From: Aliiglaciecola lipolytica
GTDB lineage: Bacteria; Pseudomonadota; Gammaproteobacteria; Enterobacterales; Alteromonadaceae
Direction of reading: 5' to 3'
DNA: 64,000 nucleotides
Assembly: GCF_018860635.1 (NCBI RefSeq)
Contig: NZ_JAHKPT010000035.1
Coordinates: 186,001-250,000, forward strand
A program made the translations under genes and the position numbers. How positions within the stretch are numbered: the first letter of the stretch is position 1; every line of letters starts with the position of its first letter. The notes under the pieces were generated by a model. That model worked only from the letters and a program-made list of their open reading frames with translations. It searched no databases and was not told the origin of the DNA. Of the stretch, positions 8,704 to 18,006 are shown piece after piece.

Positions 8704-9945
8704 ATGGCATTTGCTAAAGTTTCAGTTATTGGTTTGGGGTATATTGGTTTGCCCACTGCCGCAGTCATCGCTTCTCGTGGTGTAGAAGTGATTGGTATTG
8801 ATGTCTCTGAAAAGGCTGTTGATACAATTAATCAAGGCAAGGTACATATTGTTGAACCTGATTTAGACATGGTTGTTCAAGCTGCTGTGACTATGGGGAA
8901 ACTAAGAGCCTCCCTCACACCTGAACCAGCTGACGCTTTTATGATAGCCGTCCCTACACCTTTTAAAGAAGGTAAAAAACCCGATTTAAGTTTTATTGAA
9001 AAAGCGGCTAATGCCATTGCTCCGGTATTGGAAAAAGGTAATTTAATTGTATTAGAGTCAACGTCTCCTGTAGGCGCTACTGAAAAATTGACTGCTTGGT
9101 TACAAGAACTTCGTCCAGATTTGCACTTCCCCGGACACAGTAGCCAAGAGCCTGATATGTTTGTGGCACATTGTCCTGAACGAGTACTCCCTGGGCGTGT
9201 GTTAGAAGAGTTGGTATCAAATGACCGTATTATCGGTGGTATGTCCGCGGAATGCAGTGACAAAGCCATTGAGCTTTACGATGTGTTTGTACGTGGGAAC
9301 TGTTTGAAAACCACCGCTCGCACTGCAGAAATGGCCAAACTCACTGAAAATAGCTTCCGCGATGTAAACATTGCCTTTGCAAATGAGTTATCGATGATAT
9401 GTGATGAATTGCATATCAATGTATGGGACTTAATTGCATTAGCTAACCGTCATCCAAGGGTTAATATATTGACGCCAGGTCCTGGTGTTGGTGGGCACTG
9501 TATAGCTGTAGACCCTTGGTTTATCGTTGACTCGGCTCCCGAAACAGCAAGAATTATTCGTACTGCTAGAGAAGTTAACGACGGCAAGCCAGGCTTTGTT
9601 ATTGGCAAAGTTCAAAAAGCTGCTGACGAATTTAAACGACCTGTAATTGCCTGTTTAGGATTGGCATTCAAACCTGATATTGACGATTTGCGTGAAAGTC
9701 CTGCTTTAGATATTACTCTCCGTTTAGCGCAGATGGGATTGGGCAAAGTGCTTGCAGTTGAACCTAATATCCATGCATTGCCGGATAAATTAGTTGCTGC
9801 GGGTATTGAATTGTTACCCATTGAAACAGCTCTGGAGCGAGCTAATATAGTGGTTGTATTGGTTAACCATAAGCAGTTTAAAGGCCTTGATAAAACCCAT
9901 TTAAATACTAAAGTTCTGATAGATTCCAGTGGGCTTATTGCCTAG
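8704..9945 (+). CDS. wecC: UDP-N-acetyl-D-mannosamine dehydrogenase
   Basis: 413 residues of the UDP-glucose/GDP-mannose dehydrogenase family. It oxidises UDP-ManNAc to UDP-ManNAcA using two NAD+. Visible are the N-terminal Rossmann motif VIGLGYIGLPTAAV, the ESTSPVGATE segment, the catalytic cysteine in GVGGHCIAVDPWF and the C-terminal NAD/UDP-binding motif LGLAFKPDIDDLRESPA. Pairing with the epimerase upstream (9-nt gap) identifies the substrate as the mannosamine sugar, which the sequence alone would leave less certain. A hairpin (about 9979-10001) follows in the intergenic region without a clear T tract. Confidence 0.9.
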   Translation: MAFAKVSVIGLGYIGLPTAAVIASRGVEVIGIDVSEKAVDTINQGKVHIVEPDLDMVVQAAVTMGKLRASLTPEPADAFMIAVPTPFKEGKKPDLSFIEKAANAIAPVLEKGNLIVLESTSPVGATEKLTAWLQELRPDLHFPGHSSQEPDMFVAHCPERVLPGRVLEELVSNDRIIGGMSAECSDKAIELYDVFVRGNCLKTTARTAEMAKLTENSFRDVNIAFANELSMICDELHINVWDLIALANRHPRVNILTPGPGVGGHCIAVDPWFIVDSAPETARIIRTAREVNDGKPGFVIGKVQKAADEFKRPVIACLGLAFKPDIDDLRESPALDITLRLAQMGLGKVLAVEPNIHALPDKLVAAGIELLPIETALERANIVVVLVNHKQFKGLDKTHLNTKVLIDSSGLIA

Positions 9946-10039
9946 TTGTTGAGCTATTTCAATGATAAAATCATCATAGATAGGCCCTATTCGGGCCCAT
10001 CTAATTCCTAAATTTCATACCAACTTTAAAGAGAAACAT

Positions 10040-12706
10040 ATGTGTTCAGTTAAAAAATACGGAGTATTGCTTGTTGTTCTGGTAATGATGGGGTGTAGTC
10101 AAAAAACACCTTCCGAATACATCGATGAAGCGGAAAAAGCGATTTTACAAAATGACACCGAAAGTGCAGTAATCGTACTCAAGAATGCATTGTCATCAGA
10201 TCCTAAAAACTTAAGAGCAAGATTTTTATTAGGCTCGGTATATTTTAAACGGGGTAATTCGAACTCTGCGGAAAAAGAACTAAAGATAGCTTTTGAAGGA
10301 GGGTACTTTAAAAATGAAGTTTTACCTCTTTATTTAGGTACGCTCAATTTTTTACAGCGAGATGACGAAATAATTCAAGTGGTAGAGCGTTTAACTGGGC
10401 TCACTAGCGAGACTGAAGCGATCGCTCAGGTATATAAAGGCTTAGCACTATTTAGAAAAAATGAAGTTTCGCGGGCAAAACTAGCTATAAAGCGAGCCTC
10501 TGAACTTTATCCTAATTCATCCTATAGTCGTTTAGGAAGGGCTCATCACGCACTAAACGATGGTGAAGTCACTGATGCACTAATCATTCTTGAAGAGTTA
10601 CTAGCTGAAGACCCGAAATTTATGGAAGCGGTGTTGCTGCAGGGACAATTGAGCATGCAGCAACGGGACTATGCAACTGCGATTAAAGACTTCACTGAAT
10701 ATGTTGAGCAGAAACCTGGTGATGCACAGGGTAATTTTTTGCTTATCGATGCATTGTTGCGAAACGAGCAATACGATAAAGCAGAATCACTTACAGTTGA
10801 TTTACTTAAAAAGCTCCCAGATAACCCACAGCTAAACGAATTTAGGGGAATCGTTGAATTCAATAAAAAAGAGTACTCTGCTGCGAAAACATCCATGGAA
10901 AAGGCTATTTCAGCGGGCTCTAATTCACCCACATCACGACTTATTGCAGGTGTTTCATCTTATAATTTACAGAAGCTAGAGCAAGCTCACAACCATTTAG
11001 CTGCAGTACAAAATGTCCTTCCAGATTCACATCCTGCAAAAAGGCTTTTCGCAGAAATCCAATTGCGCTTAGGCTATAGCACTGATGCTGCGCAAACTTT
11101 AGGTGGTATGGGAAGTTATGATCTGAATGATGTTACTTTGTTTACCCAAGCTGGTTTCGATCTAATAAAAAGTGGAGATGATTCCAAAGCGCGAAAAATG
11201 TTGGAATTGGCTAAAAAAACCGAGCCAACTAACGCAGAAGAGTTAACCCGTGTTGGTATTCTAAAATTATCTCTTAAAGATGATTCAGGAAAAGAAAATT
11301 TAATAACGGCCATAGAACTATCTCCTGAAATGGAAACAGCACGTTTGGTTTTAGCTCAAGCATATGTGAGTGAAGGCGAATATGAATTAGCGGTTGGCGT
11401 TGCAAAAAATTGGATTGCGTTTGCACCAGAACAAATAACCGCCTACAACCTTTTGGCTGAAATTTATGAAGTGTCTGAACAAAATCAACTAGCAGAGCAA
11501 ACTCATAATGAAATACTTAAACTTGCGCCTAATAATCCTGCGTCATTAAAATTTTTGGCTGAGTTAGCTAAACAAAATGGAAATGAAGATAAGGCACTTA
11601 GTCTTCTTAAAACAGCTGCGCAGAATAATCCAGAGTATGTTCAAGGTTCATTTGATTATTTTATTGAAGCTTCACGACAAGGCAAAGATGAACAATCGCA
11701 AGCATTGGATTTAATTAAGTCCATGTATGAAAAGCAGCCAGATGATTTAATGAAGCAACTCAATTATGCTCGTGCACTGGTATTTAATGTTGAACCACAA
11801 AAAGCGCTAAGTATTTTAGAGAATATAAAGCCCGCTAAGGATATGCCTCTTTTCTTTTGGAAAGCTCAAGCTGATAGTTATTTAGCGCTTAATAAACCAA
11901 CAGATGCTTTGAATGTTTATTCTCGTTGGCAACAACTTGAACCAAAAAGAAGAGATCCTTGGACGGGAGCGATCTATATCAATGACGGCCTGAGAGATTT
12001 CACCGGTGCATTAGATACCGTCAAACGAGCATTAGGGTATCATCAAGATGATCCTGAATTAAAAGTAATGGAAATACACTATAGTTTAATGAACGGTAAC
12101 GTTTTAGTCGCCAAAAGGTTGATGAATAGCCTGCCAGAACAAATTAAGTCGATGGTGACAGTGAAAGGCATTAATGGCCAAATACTCTTTGCAGAAGGCA
12201 AAATTAAGGAATCGTTGCCGTTATTAGAAGAGTCTTATAATGCGAGTTTAGATGGTCGCTTTGCAATTTTAATAGCGAAAGCGAAAGCTAATTTAGAGAA
12301 CGCTGACACAGCAATAGATTTTCTTGAAGAGCACTTAGCGAAACGTCCTAATGATGTCAATGTAAGGGGGCGTTTAGCTGAGAGTTACATGGATATCCAG
12401 CCAGAAAAAGCAATTGAACATTATGAAATGATTGTAAAGTTCTTACCAGAGAACATTATTGCATTGAACAATCTTGGATGGCTTTATACTCAAGCCGGTA
12501 ATAGTAAAAAGGCTGTTGACTATGCGCAAAAAGCAGTGGCTTTGCGTCCAGAGAACCCTAAGCTTTTAGACACCCTTGGCGTTGCATTACTGGAAGACGG
12601 ACAAATAAAGCGTGCTATTGAAGTGAGTAAAAAAGCATTTGATATTGAACCGAGTAATCAGAGTTATCGTATTCATTACGAGAATTCTCTCAAAGCAAAT
12701 CAATAA
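10040..12706 (+). CDS. prsT: TPR-repeat lipoprotein of the XrtA/PEP-CTERM system (PrsT-type)
   Basis: 888 residues. An N-terminal lipoprotein signal ends in the lipobox VMMGC, placing the lipid on Cys19. The remainder is a long array of tetratricopeptide repeats, for example the C-terminal unit starting ALNNLGWLYTQAGNSKKAVDYAQKAV. Length, lipobox and array match the PrsT family that accompanies exosortase A, and the very next gene is a PEP-CTERM protein. The protein is expected in the periplasm as a scaffold for polysaccharide assembly or export. Symbol assigned from family and context; the partner genes prsK and prsR and the exosortase itself are not in this window. Confidence 0.8.
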   Translation: MCSVKKYGVLLVVLVMMGCSQKTPSEYIDEAEKAILQNDTESAVIVLKNALSSDPKNLRARFLLGSVYFKRGNSNSAEKELKIAFEGGYFKNEVLPLYLGTLNFLQRDDEIIQVVERLTGLTSETEAIAQVYKGLALFRKNEVSRAKLAIKRASELYPNSSYSRLGRAHHALNDGEVTDALIILEELLAEDPKFMEAVLLQGQLSMQQRDYATAIKDFTEYVEQKPGDAQGNFLLIDALLRNEQYDKAESLTVDLLKKLPDNPQLNEFRGIVEFNKKEYSAAKTSMEKAISAGSNSPTSRLIAGVSSYNLQKLEQAHNHLAAVQNVLPDSHPAKRLFAEIQLRLGYSTDAAQTLGGMGSYDLNDVTLFTQAGFDLIKSGDDSKARKMLELAKKTEPTNAEELTRVGILKLSLKDDSGKENLITAIELSPEMETARLVLAQAYVSEGEYELAVGVAKNWIAFAPEQITAYNLLAEIYEVSEQNQLAEQTHNEILKLAPNNPASLKFLAELAKQNGNEDKALSLLKTAAQNNPEYVQGSFDYFIEASRQGKDEQSQALDLIKSMYEKQPDDLMKQLNYARALVFNVEPQKALSILENIKPAKDMPLFFWKAQADSYLALNKPTDALNVYSRWQQLEPKRRDPWTGAIYINDGLRDFTGALDTVKRALGYHQDDPELKVMEIHYSLMNGNVLVAKRLMNSLPEQIKSMVTVKGINGQILFAEGKIKESLPLLEESYNASLDGRFAILIAKAKANLENADTAIDFLEEHLAKRPNDVNVRGRLAESYMDIQPEKAIEHYEMIVKFLPENIIALNNLGWLYTQAGNSKKAVDYAQKAVALRPENPKLLDTLGVALLEDGQIKRAIEVSKKAFDIEPSNQSYRIHYENSLKANQ

Positions 12707-12797
12707 ATATGTAGGTTTGGGTAAATAAAGTGTCAGACTTTTTAACAGGGCTGAAATGATGTTAAATTAAAATGCTTATAAATCAACAAGATAAAAG

Positions 12798-12814
12798 TTG
12801 GCCCGTAATGTGCT
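12798..12814 (+). promoter_or_regulatory. Sigma-54 promoter for the PEP-CTERM gene
   Basis: The sequence TTGGCCCGTAATGTGCT fits the RpoN consensus TTGGCACG-N4-TTGCT, with the invariant GG at 12800-12801 and GC at 12812-12813 exactly 10 nt apart. It lies 85 nt upstream of the PEP-CTERM start codon. PEP-CTERM genes in XrtA systems are known to be driven by sigma-54 with the activator PrsR, so position and context agree. Confidence 0.75.
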
Positions 12815-12898
12815 TTAACTTAACCATGGAAAGCTTGTGACTGAATTAGCAGCTTTGCAAACTTAAAACCTTTATTTTACTTACGCTGGAGAATAGAC

Positions 12899-13729
12899 AT
12901 GAAAACTAAGTCCTTAATAGCAGGGATAATTTTAGCAACTGGTTCGTCTGTTGCTATGGCTGACCAATTCTTTATCGATGTTGGCGCTGATTTTGGTGAC
13001 AACTTAAGAAATCAAGCTGCTGGCTCAACTACTACTGGTTGGTTAAATCAAGCTACATACAATTACCAATCTGAAACGCTTGTTACTGATGCTGACTCAA
13101 ACGGTCTTAGTGATGGTGATGCAATTACTACTACTGGGGGTTTCGTAAGCGGTCCAGCTGGAAGTTCAGCGATTGCTTTTAATGCTGTTGAAGGTTTCTT
13201 GCCTAACAGTTTTGGTCCTGAAAGTGATAATGACTATGGCGATTGGGGTTTAACTTTCCAATTCGAACTTTCTGGTACTCTTGGTCCATCTTTAGCAACT
13301 AACTATAATTCAGGTGATATCACTTTCTATTATTTTGAACCTGGTTTTACTAACACTTCTGAATTCGTAGAGTTATTTACTCTTGATTTCGTATCAATTG
13401 TTCAAAGCTTGGGTGGTCCTTCTTTGAAAACTATGGTTAGTTCTGTAGGTGCTGGTACTGTCAATGGTGTTGCTGCTGGTGATGTTTTCAACTTCGCTGA
13501 CGGTTCTATGACTGACTTACTTGGTGACATGGTTGATATCTTCTCATTCGTTGATTTCAATACTGACCCTAACGACGTAGCTGTTACTGACAACGGCGAT
13601 GGTACTTTCACATTGAATGGTAACCATGATGGTTCTATCTCTTTCCAAATCCCTGAGCCTTCAAGCTTAGCGGTATTGGGTCTTGGTCTTCTAGGTCTTG
13701 CTGGTGCAGCTCGCAGACGTAAAAGCTAA
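12899..13729 (+). CDS. PEP-CTERM sorting domain protein
   Basis: 276 residues. A signal peptide covers about residues 1-21 (GIILATGSSVAMA). The C terminus carries the full exosortase recognition tripartite tail: IPEP at 251-254, a hydrophobic helix LAVLGLGLLGLAGAA, and the basic end RRRKS. The middle is rich in Asp, Asn, Gly, Ser and Thr with few charged basic residues, typical of surface proteins, and I recognise no catalytic domain. It is expected to be cleaved by exosortase XrtA and delivered to the surface or matrix. A sigma-54 promoter precedes it and a strong terminator follows, so it is transcribed alone. Confidence 0.9.
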   Translation: MKTKSLIAGIILATGSSVAMADQFFIDVGADFGDNLRNQAAGSTTTGWLNQATYNYQSETLVTDADSNGLSDGDAITTTGGFVSGPAGSSAIAFNAVEGFLPNSFGPESDNDYGDWGLTFQFELSGTLGPSLATNYNSGDITFYYFEPGFTNTSEFVELFTLDFVSIVQSLGGPSLKTMVSSVGAGTVNGVAAGDVFNFADGSMTDLLGDMVDIFSFVDFNTDPNDVAVTDNGDGTFTLNGNHDGSISFQIPEPSSLAVLGLGLLGLAGAARRRKS

Positions 13730-13750
13730 GATTGCTTTAAAGCATTCTAA

Positions 13751-13778
13751 AAACCCGGTTTAAACACCGGGTTTTTTA
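13751..13778 (+). terminator. Rho-independent terminator of the PEP-CTERM gene
   Basis: A 9-bp stem (AAACCCGGT / ACCGGGTTT) with a 6-nt loop is followed by a run of T. It lies 22 nt after the stop codon. Confidence 0.9.
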
Positions 13779-13779
13779 T

Positions 13780-14228
13780 TGTTTAAAGTTACAAAAATCA
13801 AAAGTTACTATTATCTTTAACCCATTTAACCTCTATATTTCCTCCAAATTTACGTCACATACTCGGCCATTCAAGATTAGATCTAAAAATCCAAGGTACA
13901 GGTAACTATAGCTAGTTTCATAAAGTCTGCATTTAGCTAAGTTACGCTTCTGTTATATATCTATAGTTGCCGTCCTAATTACCAATGAAATGCTTTTACG
14001 TTCTTAGCTGGCTTTTCTGCCAGAACTTTTTCCGTTACTACATGATTAGGTTAGACAAGAAAGCCAAGCTCTGAGCCGCTTTATAGAAAGTTTAATTTAT
14101 TATTGGGTATTCAATGATGCTAAAAAGTCTAAAGCCCTACAGAAGGGGGGAGGGAGCGCCAACAGCTTGAGCTTTAGGGCTATGTTGCTGATGGCTATTA
14201 TTTTGTTTTTGAAGAGATGTTAAAAAAC
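13780..14228. other. 449-nt non-coding region between convergent genes
   Basis: No plausible ORF is present between the PEP-CTERM terminator and the end of the minus-strand ThiF-like gene. The stretch contains a set of alternative hairpins and a terminator-like hairpin (13901-14031, listed separately). It also has a G-rich tract at 14145-14153 within a small hairpin whose arms are AGCCCT at 14133-14138 and AGGGCT at 14176-14181. Since both flanking genes end here, no promoter for them is expected, which makes the length unexplained. Confidence 0.5.
13901..14031 (+). ncRNA. Candidate structured RNA with two mutually exclusive hairpins
   Basis: The arm at 13902-13914 (GTAACTATAGCTA) can pair with 13934-13945 (TAGCTAAGTTAC; 12 bp, one bulged A). 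Alternatively 13901-13911 (GGTAACTATAG) can pair with 13961-13971 (CTATAGTTGCC; 11 bp). In that second helix the single mismatch becomes a G-U pair only on a plus-strand RNA. A hairpin CTGGC-TTTTCT-GCCAG at 14008-14023 followed by TTTTT at 14027-14031 could be a terminator. No clear promoter was found upstream. Could be a small RNA or a chance or cruciform structure. Confidence 0.3.
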
Positions 14229-15095
14229 TTAGCTAGGCTTCGATTTACCTACTGCTTTTTTAACCATTGGGAACATAATATATTTTTGGATAGGGTTTTT
14301 ATTACCCCAGGGGCGCCACGTTTTTTTCGCTTTATTTTTATATGCATCAACATGCCAACCCCAAGGAGCGTGCAGCACTTCCCCTCGTTTTAGCAGTACT
14401 TTCAACACATTTGAATTTAATACTCCTGCCGCCAACGAGATTCCCATTGGTGTTGAGGGAACTTTTCCTGCCCAAAAATCTACTTTGCTTTTATCAACTA
14501 GATAGCTCAATTGCAACATAGCTGGAGATAAGCCCATGATTAGATTGTAGAACTGGTCTTCAGGTTCTAAACCTTCTAAACAGAAATATTCTTCAAATGA
14601 CATTTTACCCGGCATGAAAACTAATACTGCAGTTCCCATTCCCATTGGAGCTGCAGTAATGCAAGGGATATTCTTTTCGTAACACCTCTTGAAAACCTTT
14701 CTGCGAATATCCATAGCAAAAATATCTAAACTATCAATATATAAATCTACACCGTCTAAAAAATCTTCGAGATTTTCGTCATTAATCCCTTTGTCAAAAT
14801 TCTTGACACTTGATTCAGGATTGATGTTTGCCAATATATCTTCCATAACTTTAGATTTTTCTTGTCCTAAAGTTTTCATTGAAGCACCAGCTTGGCGATT
14901 GAAGTTTACTAAATCGTACTGATCCATATCAGATATGTGGAAGTTACCTATGCCAAGCCTTGCGCAGACAATTGCGTGGTCTCCACCTACACCGCCTAAT
15001 CCGCCTACTGCAACCTTACTATGTCTGAGAACATCTTGTTCTGCTTCAGTCATCCAGCCAATATTACGTGAAAATGCTTCTTTATAGTCAAACAT
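14229..15095 (-). CDS. ThiF/MoeB/E1-like adenylyltransferase
   Basis: 288 residues. The nucleotide-binding motif VGGLGGVGGDHAIVCARLGIG is near residues 30-50, followed by the acidic DMDQYDLVNFNRQ stretch with the Asp and Arg used for ATP binding in E1-like enzymes. The family activates a C-terminal carboxylate or amino acid by adenylation. I chose ATG 15095 over an in-frame TTG at 15110 because a purine-rich GAGAG site precedes it. It lies 112 nt downstream of the exosortase-associated acyltransferase gene on the same strand, with a 6-bp hairpin (ACGGGA/TCCCGT, 15136-15158) between. ThiF-like genes beside such acyltransferases suggest a shared modification step; the substrate is unknown. Confidence 0.7.
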   Translation of the reverse strand: MFDYKEAFSRNIGWMTEAEQDVLRHSKVAVGGLGGVGGDHAIVCARLGIGNFHISDMDQYDLVNFNRQAGASMKTLGQEKSKVMEDILANINPESSVKNFDKGINDENLEDFLDGVDLYIDSLDIFAMDIRRKVFKRCYEKNIPCITAAPMGMGTAVLVFMPGKMSFEEYFCLEGLEPEDQFYNLIMGLSPAMLQLSYLVDKSKVDFWAGKVPSTPMGISLAAGVLNSNVLKVLLKRGEVLHAPWGWHVDAYKNKAKKTWRPWGNKNPIQKYIMFPMVKKAVGKSKPS

Positions 15096-15207
15096 AAATC
15101 TCGCTCTCAAAAGTAATTAGTGTCGTGGTCTATTAACGGGATATATCTAACTTCCCGTAATATCCTTGTATCGCCTATGGCTGTAATGCTTAGTCGCTAT
15201 CAATCAT

Positions 15208-15945
15208 CTATATTTGTGGGGCGAGTTCAGCTGTTATGTTGCGTAATAAGGCTTTAAAATCTTGTTTAAGGTTTTGTTCAACTGATTGAGGTTGAATATA
15301 AAATGGGGCTCGTTTCCCATGGTAATCGATTACCGGACCTATTTGTTCAAAAGGTAGTCCAACAAATCGCATACTTCTGGCTAACCTAGGCTCAACCATA
15401 ACGTAACAATGATGAATATTTTTATTCAGCAAAATTGCCGTGGCAGATAAATATAATCCAACTGCAATAAATGGAAAACAGCGCAATTCTGTTTCTGAAT
15501 ATATTTCTTTATTGATAACACCTAATGCTGCACCGTCGTAATTATCCATTTTCCGGCGTCTAAATTCTAATGGAACCGCTAAACGTGATATTTCACAAAT
15601 ATCGTTCCTAGCAAAATTATCAGGAAAAAGTTCAGGTCGTTGAATTGCATCTTGACAGTAAAGTTCAATCGGTAATTTTTGACTATCATCTGCTGAGGTT
15701 ATTAACCTTACAGTGCCAGCATATTGTTTACTTGATTTATGTTGAATTAGGCAATGATAGGCATGGTCATCGAAATCATCAGTTTCGACTTTTTGAATGT
15801 TTTCAGGTTCAAAATGCAACTCTTCGCAGTACACCTGGTGACGAATACCAAAGGAGTGTTTTTTGTGCTGCTCAGACTCCGAAAATACAGGTTTTAAATA
15901 ATCGGAAAAATGACCCGAAATACTGTCCGCAGAAATTTCTGTCAT
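15208..15945 (-). CDS. PEP-CTERM/exosortase system-associated acyltransferase
   Basis: 245 residues of an N-acyl amino acid synthase-like GNAT fold. Typical stretches are FGIRHQVYCEELHFEP at the start, ARNDICEISRLAVPLEFRRRK in the core, and NIHHCYVMVEPRLARSMRFVGLPFEQIGP near the C terminus. The family occurs beside exosortase systems and resembles autoinducer synthases and the FeeM long-chain N-acyl amino acid synthase. It probably joins an acyl-ACP chain to an amine. A good ribosome site (AAAGGAAAG) precedes ATG 15945. It is divergent from the MaoC-like gene. Confidence 0.85.
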   Translation of the reverse strand: MTEISADSISGHFSDYLKPVFSESEQHKKHSFGIRHQVYCEELHFEPENIQKVETDDFDDHAYHCLIQHKSSKQYAGTVRLITSADDSQKLPIELYCQDAIQRPELFPDNFARNDICEISRLAVPLEFRRRKMDNYDGAALGVINKEIYSETELRCFPFIAVGLYLSATAILLNKNIHHCYVMVEPRLARSMRFVGLPFEQIGPVIDYHGKRAPFYIQPQSVEQNLKQDFKALLRNITAELAPQI

Positions 15946-16122
15946 TACAACTTTCCTTTGTTATGTTTATTGACCATTATTAATAGGGAAACTCAAAAAA
16001 TTAAAACTATGTTAATACTAAAGTGTCGGGTTAAAGTCCTTATTTGTCAAACAAATACCGCAATTTCTATGTTATACATTAGTTTAAAGTTGGCCTGAAT
16101 ATCATTCAAAAGAGGATTTTAA

Positions 16123-17013
16123 TTGAAAAACTATCAGTTATCACAAATTCACATTGAAACGGCTAGGAATTCGACAGACGATTTTAACTTGTTTCATGAT
16201 AAAAATCGCTGGAATTGGATTGCTGATAATCCATTTAAAGGGCCTATCGCTCTGGGATTTCAATTAGGCTGCTTTATCGAAACACAATTTCAACACCGCC
16301 AAACTGAATTAAATACATCGGATGAAATTAAAAATTTTTCCTTCAGTGTATTTGAGTTCACGTTTGCTGGGGTCGTTAATCCTGGTGATAGTCTAACGCT
16401 GGATATCAAAGCAGGTAAAAAAACGCAAAGTGTGGACGGTGAACAGCAGTCTAATCGACTTTTATTAAAAGCAAATGGCAAAGCTGTTATTTTAGGGTTT
16501 AAACGAGAGTCTGAATTTTGCCCAATTCAGTTGCCGGATAATTTTCCTAAAAATATTGACTGGGGCATGCGTGCAGATCGCACTTTTGATCAAGCAAGTC
16601 AGTGTTTCTTAAAACGGAAATACATGATCGTAGGCAACGCCAAGAATTTTTTAACCAGCGCATTTGGCGAACAATCTGAATACATTGATGAATTTGCAGA
16701 TAAGGTACGGTTTCCACAGATGTATCCCATGAGTCTATTGTCATCGGCTTTATTAGAACGTGCACAAGCAATAGGTCATGACTTAATTAAAGATCCTATG
16801 ATTTACTCTTCTCATAAATTGAGTATTGATAAACGATTATTAGAATCTTTACGAAGTAATGATGTGTTAAACATTGTAGTGACACCAGAAATAGCGATGC
16901 CAGGCAATGGGCATAAAGTCAGTCACATATGTGTCGGTTATTTAAAAGGAAATGTACCTCTATTTATGGCGCAAATAGTGCTTTTACCTTTGAGTGCCAT
17001 GTTAGGAAAGTGA
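16123..17013 (+). CDS. MaoC-like double hotdog-fold protein
   Basis: 296 residues from a TTG start with an AGAGGA ribosome site 6 nt upstream. The N-terminal half contains NLFHDKNRWNWIADNPFKGPIALGFQLGC, resembling the R-hydratase signature (D-x4-H and G-P-I-A-G-F) of MaoC enoyl hydratases. The C-terminal half looks like a second, more diverged hotdog. The protein would act on acyl-CoA or acyl-ACP thioesters. It is divergent from the exosortase-associated acyltransferase and convergent with a patatin, so it may supply or edit the acyl group used there. Catalytic residues are only partly conserved, so activity is uncertain. Confidence 0.55.
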   Translation: MKNYQLSQIHIETARNSTDDFNLFHDKNRWNWIADNPFKGPIALGFQLGCFIETQFQHRQTELNTSDEIKNFSFSVFEFTFAGVVNPGDSLTLDIKAGKKTQSVDGEQQSNRLLLKANGKAVILGFKRESEFCPIQLPDNFPKNIDWGMRADRTFDQASQCFLKRKYMIVGNAKNFLTSAFGEQSEYIDEFADKVRFPQMYPMSLLSSALLERAQAIGHDLIKDPMIYSSHKLSIDKRLLESLRSNDVLNIVVTPEIAMPGNGHKVSHICVGYLKGNVPLFMAQIVLLPLSAMLGK

Positions 17014-17077
17014 GCTAAACTTAATTTTGTTGAGTTTAACTAAACTGTTCTGTTATTTGCTGACAAAGGTATAAATG

Positions 17078-17980
17078 TTACTCGGTATCGATTTTTTTGG
17101 GCAGGTATTCATGTGCGGTTTCATAGCCGATTTGATAAAGTTCTTGTTTCTGGTCTATTGATAACGAAAAATCCACGGACGAATAGGTTCCAGTCTCAAC
17201 AATAATTGTATTATGCCAATGCTCAGCGTGGACATACTCTCTCGATAGGGCCGTCATAAATGTTTTTATCAACATGAAAATATATTCAGGTAGGTGAAAA
17301 AATGCCTGCCTTTTTCGCACCTGATGTATTTGTTGACTCTTCAATCTGAAACAAACATTTTTAGCATCGCTGTCAGTCCAATTTCTAAAAAGTGCATCTT
17401 CGGCTAAAATTGCGCCATCAACAAGTAGATGATCACCGTAGGTTTTAAAACTAAAAATTAATGGAATCGACATTGAAAACCGGACCGCTTGTGAAACTTT
17501 CAAGTCTGGACTGGTTTCCTTATTGAAAATCACTGGTCCACCGCCGTTGACATCGGTGGCGACTATACTTAAATCAGTCGATAATTGAGAAAATGTTTTG
17601 CCATTTAACTGTTTATCCATCCAATTTTCAAATTGATTGCCAGAACTTAAGCCTCCTTCTTTTAATAAGCGAAATATAGAATAGCCTTTAAATTGTTTAA
17701 AATCTGTGTGCAGTGCGAGAGTCAATATTTTTTCTAATGGCATTCCGCTACAATAAAGGGCACAAACGATAGAGCCTCCAGATATTCCAACTACATGGCT
17801 AAATGTTAACTTCATTTCTAACAGAGCCTGTAGGATACCGATATGACAGGTTAAACGTGTCCCTCCACCTGAAAATATAGGAACGATTTGGTTTTTATTG
17901 GTATCGTATGGTTGAGGCATCATTACTTCGCTCAAAGCTGGTTTTCTTTCAAATATGGCTGACAATTTGGTTTTTTGCAT
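17078..17980 (-). CDS. Patatin-like phospholipase
   Basis: 300 residues with all patatin motifs: oxyanion loop SGGGTR (37-42), nucleophile elbow GISGGS with Ser67, and the DGA motif with Asp188 (LLVDGAILAED). The enzyme should therefore be an active lipid acyl hydrolase using a Ser-Asp dyad. No signal peptide is seen, so it is probably cytoplasmic or exported by another route. It lies between the MaoC-like gene and the divergent serine protease. An alternative start is the double ATG at residues 20-21, since no clear ribosome site precedes ATG 17980. Target lipid unknown. Confidence 0.8.
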   Translation of the reverse strand: MQKTKLSAIFERKPALSEVMMPQPYDTNKNQIVPIFSGGGTRLTCHIGILQALLEMKLTFSHVVGISGGSIVCALYCSGMPLEKILTLALHTDFKQFKGYSIFRLLKEGGLSSGNQFENWMDKQLNGKTFSQLSTDLSIVATDVNGGGPVIFNKETSPDLKVSQAVRFSMSIPLIFSFKTYGDHLLVDGAILAEDALFRNWTDSDAKNVCFRLKSQQIHQVRKRQAFFHLPEYIFMLIKTFMTALSREYVHAEHWHNTIIVETGTYSSVDFSLSIDQKQELYQIGYETAHEYLPKKIDTE

Positions 17981-18006
17981 TATTATTTTAAGCTAATTAA
18001 TGGAAT

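Noticed and set aside
9979-10001. Hairpin after wecC as terminator
   Set aside because: A stem around GGCCC/GGGCC exists but no T run follows, so termination cannot be claimed.
16090-16107. Sigma-54-like TTGGCCTG upstream of the MaoC-like gene
   Set aside because: The -12 GC is missing at the required position (CAT instead of TGC), so the essential element is absent.
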